A stretch of DNA of 5,573 nucleotides from Chloroflexi bacterium RBG_16_70_13 (GTDB lineage: Bacteria; Chloroflexota; Limnocylindria; Limnocylindrales; CSP1-4): positions 5,000 to 10,572 of the forward strand of contig MGOD01000034.1 in assembly GCA_001795245.1 (NCBI GenBank), written 5' to 3'. Below, one piece after another: positions 1 through 4,639 of this stretch (the stretch's first letter is position 1; each line of letters opens with the position of its first letter). The notes under the pieces are model-generated. The model did no database searches. It was not told the origin of the DNA and worked only from the letters and a program-made list of their open reading frames with translations. Made by a program: the position numbers and the translations under genes.

Positions 1-1275
1 CCGGGCCGCCACGGGCCGCGCGGGCGCGACCCCCTCGCGGTCCTGGCCAGGCTCTACCCGGCGGACCACGGGGTCGGGCGGTTCGGGGCCGGCGAGACGA
101 CGATCGAGGCGCTGACGCCGGCTGACCTCACGGTGGCGCTCTACCTGCCAGCCGTCGCCCCCGAGCTCGCCTCGGCGGGGCCCTGGTCGATGGCCTGGAT
201 CGCCGACCGTCTGCGACGCCCGGACGGCTGTCCCTGGGACCGCGAGCAGACCCACGAGTCGCTCCGGAAGCACCTCCTCGAGGAGACGTACGAGGTCTAT
301 GACGCCCTGGAGCGGGGTGCCACGCCGGCGCTCGCGGAGGAGCTCGGGGACCTCCTGCTCCAGGTCGTCCTCCACGCCCAGCTCGCCGCCGAGGCCGGCG
401 TCTTCGATCTCGCCGACGTCCAGGCGTCGATCGCCCGGAAGATCGTCCGGCGCCACCCCCACGTCTTCAGCGACGCGGTCGCCGAGACCGCGAGCGACGT
501 CAACCGCCAGTGGGAGCGGATCAAGGCCGTCGAGCGAGCCGAGGCGGCGACGCCGGCGGAGCCGGCCGCGCCTAGCGCGTCGGGCGCGCCGAGCGCGTCG
601 GGCGCACCGGAGCCGGGCGCGTCGGAACCAATGTCCGTTTCTGATACCCGTGTACGCATCAGCCCCGAGGGCGAGGGCGACCCTGATGCGGGCACGGGCA
701 TCAGGAATGAAGGTGGTTCCGGACCGGGCGCTGGGCCGGCGAGCAATGAGAGCGCTGGGCCGGCGAGCAATGAGAGCGCCGGGCCGGCGAGCCGTGAGAA
801 CGCCGCGCTGAAAGGTGCCCTCGATGGCATCAGCCGCTCCCTGCCAGCCCTCGCCGCGAGCCAGGAGATGCAGGAGCGGGCCTCCGCCCTCGGCTACGAC
901 TGGCCGTCGGTCGAGGGCGTCCTCGACAAGGTCGCCGAGGAGCTTGCCGAGCTTGCTCGAGCGGAGACGGACCGGGACCGCCGCGAGGAGTTCGGCGACC
1001 TCCTGCTCGTCGTCGTGAATGTGGGCCGGAAGCTCGGCATCGAGACCGAGGGCGCCCTGCGGGCGGCCAACGACAAGTTCCGGAACCGGTTTCGTCGGAT
1101 CGAGCGGATGGTCGCGGAGCGCGGCGTCGCCATCCGCGACCTCGACTTCGCTACCCTCGACTCGCTGTGGGACGCCGCGAAGGCTGAAGAGCGGGCCACC
1201 GTCGAGGAGCGGGCCTCTGCCAAGGAGCGGGCAACCACCGAGGACCGGGCAACCGCCGAGGAGAGAGCGACATGA
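1..1275 (+). CDS. mazG: Tetrapyrrole methylase-MazG fusion, nucleoside triphosphate pyrophosphohydrolase (5' end cut by window)
   Basis: MazG enzymes hydrolyse NTPs to NMP and pyrophosphate, clearing aberrant nucleotides. The frame is open from base 1, and the 44 codons before the first internal GTG (133) read like the end of a tetrapyrrole-methylase domain (LYPADH, then DLTVALYLPAVAP). A YabN-type fusion starting outside the window is therefore more likely than a start at 133. MazG repeat 1 spans about 180-540: GCPWDREQTHESL, then the metal-binding ExxE (LLEETYE, Glu codons near 283 and 292) and ExxD (EELGDLL, Asp at 349-351), then RRHPHVF. Repeat 2 spans about 800-1150: KVAEELAEL, EEFGDLL, NDKFRNRF. 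Both repeats keep their acidic residues, so activity is likely. A low-complexity insert of about 85 residues (about 544-800) separates them where E. coli MazG has a short linker. The C-terminus is a tandem hexapeptide tail. The stop overlaps rph by 4 bases. The MazG call is firm; the methylase part is inferred from a short remnant. Confidence 0.92.
   Translation, partial: PGRHGPRGRDPLAVLARLYPADHGVGRFGAGETTIEALTPADLTVALYLPAVAPELASAGPWSMAWIADRLRRPDGCPWDREQTHESLRKHLLEETYEVYDALERGATPALAEELGDLLLQVVLHAQLAAEAGVFDLADVQASIARKIVRRHPHVFSDAVAETASDVNRQWERIKAVERAEAATPAEPAAPSASGAPSASGAPEPGASEPMSVSDTRVRISPEGEGDPDAGTGIRNEGGSGPGAGPASNESAGPASNESAGPASRENAALKGALDGISRSLPALAASQEMQERASALGYDWPSVEGVLDKVAEELAELARAETDRDRREEFGDLLLVVVNVGRKLGIETEGALRAANDKFRNRFRRIERMVAERGVAIRDLDFATLDSLWDAAKAEERATVEERASAKERATTEDRATAEERAT
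574..609 (+). repeat. 18-bp tandem repeat, two copies, in the mazG linker
   Basis: Two adjacent 18-bp units (574-591 and 592-609) differ at a single position and encode a repeated SASGAP hexapeptide. The period is a multiple of three, so a copy-number change would keep the frame. It opens the low-complexity insert between the two MazG repeats. Confidence 0.85.
623..721. repeat. Palindromic element of about 99 bp inserted in frame in mazG
   Basis: This is a long imperfect inverted repeat. The inner arms, 641-662 and 683-704, pair at 19 of 22 positions plus one G-T wobble. The outer arms, 623-630 and 714-721, pair perfectly over 8 bp. The stretch between inner and outer arms pairs only partly, and the loop is 20 bases (663-682). 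Each inner arm is itself a small hairpin (CTGATGC...GCATCAG in the right arm, with one mismatch in the left). It is less GC-rich than its surroundings and uses T- and A-ending codons (GTT, TCT, GAT, GTA) that are rare elsewhere here. The span of 99 bp equals 33 codons and is read through without a stop. The structure is seen directly; that it is a dispersed element, comparable to Rickettsia palindromic elements, is inferred. Confidence 0.75.
728..799 (+). repeat. 24-bp tandem repeat, three copies, in the mazG linker
   Basis: Three adjacent 24-bp units start at 728, 752 and 776. The first two are identical and the third has diverged slightly. They encode AGPASNES, AGPASNES and AGPASREN. The unit directly follows the palindromic element and leads into the second MazG repeat. 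The period preserves the reading frame. Confidence 0.9.
1186..1275 (+). repeat. 18-bp tandem repeat, five units, forming the mazG C-terminal tail and the rph start region
   Basis: Five 18-bp units (1186, 1204, 1222, 1240, 1258) encode EERATV, EERASA, KERATT, EDRATA and EERAT-stop. The tail is strongly charged and probably helical, and lies beyond the end of the second MazG repeat. The last unit contains the mazG stop, the rph Shine-Dalgarno sequence and the rph ATG, so the repeat spans a gene junction. Most units also contain a GAGGAGCGG-like, Shine-Dalgarno-like sequence. Confidence 0.85.
1258..1271 (+). promoter_or_regulatory. Ribosome-binding site of rph within the end of mazG
   Basis: GAGGAG at 1258-1263 lies 8 bases before the ATG at 1272, a good Shine-Dalgarno match and spacing. 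It supports this rph start and, with the ATGA overlap, translational coupling of mazG and rph. Confidence 0.75.
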
Positions 1276-2009
1276 GCATCGGGAATCGACCGCCGTCGGT
1301 CCGGGCCGACGGCCGGGGGCCGTCCGATCTTCGCCCGGTGACCCTGACCCTGGGCGTCCTGAAGTGGGCCGAGGGCTCGTGCCGGATCAAGGTCGGCGAC
1401 ACGGAGGTCCTCTGCGCGGCCACGATCGCCGATCGCGTCCCGCCCCACCTCCGGGGCAAGGGCACCGGCTGGGTGACGGCCGAGTACGCGATGCTGCCGC
1501 GGGCGACCGCCGAGCGGACCGAGCGCGAGAGCGTCAAGGGTCGCCTCGGCGGCCGGACCCACGAGATCCAACGCCTCGTCGGGCGCTCGCTCCGCGGCGT
1601 CGTGGACCTCACGAGGCTCGGCGAGCGGACGGTGACCGTCGACTGCGACGTCCTCCAGGCGGACGGCGGAACCCGCTGCGCCTCGATCACCGGCGGCTAC
1701 GTCGCCCTCGCCGCCGCGCTCATGACCTACGGCATGGAGCGGCTCATCGTCGGCAAGGTCGCGGCCGTCTCGGTCGGCGTCATCGACGGCCTCGCGATGC
1801 TCGACCTCGACTACGGCGAGGACTCCCGGGCCGAGGTCGACTTCAACATCGTCGGCACCGATGCCGGGACGTACGTCGAGCTCCAGGGGACGGCCGAGGG
1901 CAAGCCCTTCGACCGGCCTCGGGTCGATGCTCTCCTCGACCTCGCGAACCTCGGCCTGGCCCGCATGTTCGAGGCCCAGGGCAACGCCCTCGCGACCGTC
2001 CGGCGCTGA
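1272..2009 (+). CDS. rph: Ribonuclease PH (tRNA 3'-end phosphorolytic exoribonuclease)
   Basis: RNase PH removes 3'-trailing nucleotides from tRNA precursors, using phosphate and releasing nucleoside diphosphates; it acts in the cytoplasm as a hexameric ring. The 245-residue product has the family's usual length and matches along its whole span: the N-terminal R-DGR motif (11-15), GWVTAEYAMLPRAT (66-79), GRTHEIQRLVGRSLR (94-108), the phosphate-binding GGTRCASITGG (132-142) and the acidic active-site segment LDLDYGEDSRAEVDFN (177-192). The C-terminus is the short form. The ATG at 1272 overlaps the mazG stop as ATGA and has a good ribosome-binding site, so the start is secure. The rph-rdgB order recurs in many bacteria. 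No promoter of its own is visible; it is probably transcribed from upstream of mazG. Confidence 0.97.
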   Translation: MSIGNRPPSVRADGRGPSDLRPVTLTLGVLKWAEGSCRIKVGDTEVLCAATIADRVPPHLRGKGTGWVTAEYAMLPRATAERTERESVKGRLGGRTHEIQRLVGRSLRGVVDLTRLGERTVTVDCDVLQADGGTRCASITGGYVALAAALMTYGMERLIVGKVAAVSVGVIDGLAMLDLDYGEDSRAEVDFNIVGTDAGTYVELQGTAEGKPFDRPRVDALLDLANLGLARMFEAQGNALATVRR

Positions 2010-2010
2010 G

Positions 2011-2718
2011 GTGCCAGGCGGGCACGCGACGCGGCCCGAGGCGGACCGCCCGCGCCTCGTCGTCGCGACCCGCTCGGAGCACAAGCTCCGCGAGCTCGGC
2101 GAGCTCCTCCACCTCGAGCGGGGCGTCCTGCTGTCCCTCGACGACCTGGGCGTCCCGGGCGAGTCCGTGGAGGACGGCCCGACGTTCGAGGCGAACGCCC
2201 GGATCAAGGCCCGCTTCGCGGTGGAGGCGACGGGGCTGCCGTCCCTGGCCGACGACTCCGGCATCGAGGTCGACGCCCTCGGCGGCGGCCCGGGTGTCCG
2301 GACGCGCCGCTACGCCGGCCCGAGCGCGACGGACGCGAGCAACAATGCGAAGCTCCTCGCCGCGCTCGACGGGTTGCCGCCGGACCGGCGCGGCGCCCGC
2401 TACGTCTGCGTCCTCGCCCTGGCCCTGCCCGAGCCGTGGGGGCCGTCGGAGCCGTGGGGGCCGGCGCGGTCGTCGCGAACTCGCGGGCCCATTGGCCGCC
2501 CCCGGCTGATCCTCCGCCGCGGGACGTGCCGCGGCCGGATCGCGAGCTCGCCCCGGGGCGACGGCGGCTTCGGCTACGACCCGATCTTCGAGCCGGCGTC
2601 GGAGCCGCCGGGCGGCCGCACCCTGGGCCTCTACTCACGCGAGGAGAAGCACGCGATCTCGCATCGCGCCCGCGCCGCGCGGCGAATGGCCCCGGTCCTC
2701 CGCGACCTCGGGTTCTAG
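2011..2718 (+). CDS. rdgB: RdgB/HAM1 family XTP/dITP diphosphatase
   Basis: RdgB hydrolyses dITP, ITP and XTP to monophosphates, keeping deaminated purines out of DNA and RNA. Family motifs appear in order, numbered from the GTG start: VVATRSEHKLRE (17-28, where the usual Asn is Ser22), VEDGPTFEANARIKA (53-67), the catalytic ADDSGIEVDALGGGPGV (80-96), RRYAG (99-103), GFGYDPIF (186-193) and the nucleotide-binding EEKHAISHRARA (211-222). The GTG at 2011 is chosen because it directly follows the rph stop (TGA, one base, GTG) and gives 235 residues; upstream in-frame codons run through rph and are not conserved-looking. No clear Shine-Dalgarno is seen, which suggests reinitiation after rph. The protein is longer than the roughly 200-residue norm, with about 14 extra N-terminal residues and an insertion of about 25 residues (about 141-167) that contains a tandem repeat and sits before GTCRGRI. 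Confidence 0.95.
   Translation: MPGGHATRPEADRPRLVVATRSEHKLRELGELLHLERGVLLSLDDLGVPGESVEDGPTFEANARIKARFAVEATGLPSLADDSGIEVDALGGGPGVRTRRYAGPSATDASNNAKLLAALDGLPPDRRGARYVCVLALALPEPWGPSEPWGPARSSRTRGPIGRPRLILRRGTCRGRIASSPRGDGGFGYDPIFEPASEPPGGRTLGLYSREEKHAISHRARAARRMAPVLRDLGF
2431..2463 (+). repeat. 18-bp direct repeat inside the rdgB insertion
   Basis: A 15-base sequence at 2431-2445 recurs without mismatch at 2449-2463, a period of 18 bp, and encodes EPWGPS-EPWGPA. It lies in the extra segment between the ALALP strand and RGTCRGRI, where shorter RdgB proteins have a simple turn. The reading frame is preserved. Confidence 0.85.
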
Positions 2719-2748
2719 CGGCCGGATCCCCTCGTCCCACAGCCCGGT

Positions 2749-2762
2749 TGGTCTATCGACCA
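2749..2762. other. Weak stem-loop in the convergent gap between rdgB and the LCP gene
   Basis: TGGTC and GACCA form a perfect 5-bp stem around a TATC loop, roughly mid-way in the 67-bp gap between two converging genes. This is where a bidirectional terminator would be expected, but the stem is short and no T-run follows on either strand. A terminator role is only a suggestion. Confidence 0.2.
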
Positions 2763-2785
2763 CGAGCCGACGATGGCCCGCTCCC

Positions 2786-4291
2786 TCACGGCGCGGGAGT
2801 CACCCCGGCGCTCGGCGCGGCCGACGTGGGAGCCGCGGTCGGAACGGGGGTCGGCAAGGGTTGCGGGATCTGGCCGGGCGGCGGGAAGAGCGTCTTCGCG
2901 ACGGCCAGGATCGCCTCGTAGTCGGGGACCTGGATGGAGCCGTAGACGGGATCGGAGCCGCCGATGTCGATAAGCGGTTCCACGAGGACCACCCGGACGA
3001 TGGCGTCGTCGGCCATCTCGTCGGCGATCGCGGCGAGGTCCGGCAGCCGTTCCGTCGGGACGTCCGTTTGCACGAGATCGCCGAACGCGGCGAGGAGCGC
3101 CGGCAGATTCATAAGCAGGCTGCCGTCGGACATGACCCTGTCGCGGAGCGCGAGGAGGACCTCCTGCTGGCGGGCGGCCCTGGTGAAGTCGGATTCGCCG
3201 TCGGCCTTGCGGGATCGCGAGTAGGCCAGGGCCTCCCAGCCCGAGAAGTGGTTGAGGCCGACCTCGACCCCCCAGCCCTTGACGCCCTTGGGGTTGACGC
3301 CGATGCCGTCGTAGGTCTCGTCGTAGAAGGCCTTCGTCACGTTGACGTCGACCCCGCCGACGGCATCGACGAGCTTGACGAAGCCGTAGAAGTCGATCCT
3401 GGCGTAGTAGTGGATGTCGATGCCCAGGAGCGCCCCGACGGCGTCCTCGAGGGCCCGCGTGCCGCCTTCCGGGAAGTCCTCGGGGTGGCGATCGGCGTAG
3501 GCCATCAGCGAGTTGAGCTTGGGCCCGAAGAGGTTGCCGTCGCCGAGCGGCACGCGGACGAGGTCCCGCGGCAGCGACACGATCGTGGCCGTCGCACCTA
3601 CGGGATCGATCGACACGACCATCATCGAATCGGTCAGGGTCGCCGTCCGCCAGGGGGTCTTGTCGATGCCGACCACGAGGATGTTCAGGCGCTCGTCGTG
3701 ACCCGGCCCGTGCTCCGCGGCCGCCGGCTGGCCCGGCCCGCCGGAGCGGTCGTCCTCGAAGATCTGGGCGAAGGTCGTCTGGGCGGCGGTGCCCCATGAG
3801 TTCGCGACCACGTGTGGCGCGACGACGGCGGCCATGACGAGCACGAGCCCGGCCACGCCGGCGCGCCCGGCGCGGCTCGAGTAGCGACCGTCGAAGAACG
3901 CGTGGGCGACCGACGCCAGGCGCCAGCCGAGGATGACGACGTTGAGGGTCAGCAGGGCGCCCATGACGGTCGGCGAGACGATCGAGGCGAAGAGGCGAGC
4001 CGGCGATCGCGTCGCCACGATGAGAATGCCGATCGCCAGGAGGAGCAGCGCCGGCAGGGCGAACCACTGGGCCAGGCGGCGCCGGCCGTTGAGGAGCTGT
4101 CCCAGCCCGGGCACGATCGCCGAGGCGAACGCCGCGATGGTCCGACGGATGTCGTCCGGGGCGACGACGGTGCCGTCGCGGGCCGCGGCGCGGCCGGCCG
4201 GGCGGCGGCGGGACGTGGAGCTGACGGATCGTGTGGGGCGACGGGCCGCGTGGGTCTCCGGACCCGACGGCCGCACCCGACGTGCGTGCAC
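2786..4291 (-). CDS. LCP (LytR-CpsA-Psr) family membrane protein
   Basis: LCP proteins are membrane-anchored enzymes that move lipid-linked glycopolymers onto peptidoglycan or related envelope polymers. The 501-residue product starts with a basic, probably cytoplasmic stretch (1-50), then about four hydrophobic segments (about 51-66, 75-93, 107-125, 143-164), and a large outside domain (about 200-440). That domain has LNILVVGID (202-210), DSMMVVSID (221-229), the hallmark LPRD (240-243), KLNSLMAY (258-265), YYARIDFYGFVKLVDAVGGVDV (295-316) and the Arg-rich YSRSRKADGESDFTRAARQQEVL (357-379), which includes arginines expected to bind the pyrophosphate. The C-terminus (470-501) is Pro/Thr/Ala-rich. 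SAIVPGLGQLLNGR (57-70) resembles a motif of small TM2-like membrane proteins; most LCP proteins have a single membrane helix. The GTG at 4291 is the first usable start after an in-frame TAG (4358-4360). The exact polymer substrate cannot be read from sequence. Confidence 0.93.
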   Translation of the reverse strand: MHARRVRPSGPETHAARRPTRSVSSTSRRRPAGRAAARDGTVVAPDDIRRTIAAFASAIVPGLGQLLNGRRRLAQWFALPALLLLAIGILIVATRSPARLFASIVSPTVMGALLTLNVVILGWRLASVAHAFFDGRYSSRAGRAGVAGLVLVMAAVVAPHVVANSWGTAAQTTFAQIFEDDRSGGPGQPAAAEHGPGHDERLNILVVGIDKTPWRTATLTDSMMVVSIDPVGATATIVSLPRDLVRVPLGDGNLFGPKLNSLMAYADRHPEDFPEGGTRALEDAVGALLGIDIHYYARIDFYGFVKLVDAVGGVDVNVTKAFYDETYDGIGVNPKGVKGWGVEVGLNHFSGWEALAYSRSRKADGESDFTRAARQQEVLLALRDRVMSDGSLLMNLPALLAAFGDLVQTDVPTERLPDLAAIADEMADDAIVRVVLVEPLIDIGGSDPVYGSIQVPDYEAILAVAKTLFPPPGQIPQPLPTPVPTAAPTSAAPSAGVTPAP

Positions 4292-4302
4292 GTGCGTTCG
4301 AG

Positions 4303-4309
4303 CTCCCCT
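4303..4309 (-). promoter_or_regulatory. Ribosome-binding site of the LCP gene
   Basis: AGGGGAG on the minus strand lies 11 bases upstream of the GTG at 4291. The spacing is slightly long, but no other start codon lies between this GTG and the upstream in-frame stop, so it supports the start chosen. Confidence 0.55.
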
Positions 4310-4380
4310 GTGAGGTTCGTCCGTGCGGCCGGCCGGGCACCACCGTCCGACGGCAGTCTACCAGCGTCACGAACGTGTGA

Positions 4381-4410
4381 TGCAGTGCGGTACGGTCCGG
4401 TGCAGTTCGG
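4381..4410. repeat. Direct repeat with 20-bp spacing upstream of the LCP gene
   Basis: TGCAGTGCGG (4381-4390) and TGCAGTTCGG (4401-4410) agree at 9 of 10 positions and start exactly 20 bp apart, about two helical turns. The decamer between them also ends in CGG. Tandem sites on one face of the helix, just upstream of the possible LCP promoter, would suit a regulator, but this is a guess from arrangement alone. Confidence 0.35.
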
Positions 4411-4447
4411 GCCGGATGGCCCCTGTCGATCTCCGAGCGGACGTGGA

Positions 4448-4489
4448 GACGCCGGACGGACCGCTCTGCCTGCCTGTCCGTCCGGCGTC
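4448..4489. repeat. Perfect 14-bp inverted repeat with 14-base loop
   Basis: GACGCCGGACGGAC (4448-4461) and its exact reverse complement (4476-4489) flank a 14-base pyrimidine-rich loop on the plus strand. The stem is entirely GC-rich and perfect. It lies about 150 bp after the hydrolase stop and about 160 bp before the LCP start. Possible roles are a terminator without a T-run for the hydrolase transcript, an operator dyad, or a leader-RNA hairpin for the LCP gene; the sequence does not decide. Confidence 0.7.
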
Positions 4490-4606
4490 GTGTCCATGAC
4501 GTCGCCGCACGGCGGCGGGGTTCCCGCCAGGTGGCAGGATGCCCCAGCGCGGCTTCCGGGTGCGCCCACGCCGGCCCCGGATCGGGTTGCACGAGGCTCG
4601 CAGCCA

Positions 4607-4638
4607 GGACCGCCGACGGGCCTCGGCAGACCGGGTCC
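4607..4638 (-). terminator. Possible hairpin terminator after the hydrolase gene
   Basis: On the minus strand, starting two bases after the hydrolase stop codon, GGACC (4638-4634) can pair with GGTCC (4611-4607), and inside it GCCGA (4627-4623) with TCGGC (4616-4612) around a 6-base loop. There is a 6-base bulge on one side and no T-run follows. The position fits a terminator, but GC-rich sequence folds easily by chance. Confidence 0.3.
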
Positions 4639-4639
4639 G

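Larger units (their letters stand above)
4292..4639 (-). other. Intergenic region between the hydrolase and LCP genes
   Basis: These 348 bp separate two genes on the same strand. Reading frames across it have no recognisable protein character, so no gene is called. It holds three structures described separately: a hairpin just after the hydrolase stop, a perfect 14-bp inverted repeat near its middle and a direct repeat closer to the LCP gene. A TAGACT at 4355-4360 (minus) could be a -10 element about 65 bases before the LCP start, but no matching -35 was found. The length and position make it the likely home of the LCP promoter. Confidence 0.5.

Noticed and set aside
133..135. GTG at 133 as the mazG start
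   Set aside because: No ribosome-binding site precedes it, and the in-frame upstream codons give a plausible end of a tetrapyrrole-methylase domain.
1861..2010. Earlier ATG (1861) as the rdgB start
   Set aside because: It would overlap rph by about 150 bases and add an Arg/Ser/Pro-rich segment that is only the shifted reading of rph; the GTG at 2011 fits the family start and the operon spacing.
894..2264. Long minus-strand open frame of 456 codons opposite mazG, rph and rdgB
   Set aside because: Its translation is low-complexity Arg/Ser/Asp-rich with no family resemblance, and it lies opposite three well-supported genes; long antisense frames are expected at this GC content.
2719..2785. Possible tRNA or small RNA in the convergent gap
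   Set aside because: At 67 bases it is short for a tRNA, has no acceptor-stem pairing or T-loop motif, and shows only a 5-bp stem.
4331..4384. TAGACT (4355-4360, minus strand) as a full promoter for the LCP gene
   Set aside because: The -10 match is partial and no TTGACA-like sequence lies 16-18 bases upstream, so it is noted only within the intergenic entry.
2715..4592. Minus-strand open frame of 625 codons in another frame over the LCP gene
   Set aside because: Its product is Arg/Pro/Gly-rich without motifs, while the overlapping frame encodes a complete LCP protein with all hallmark motifs.
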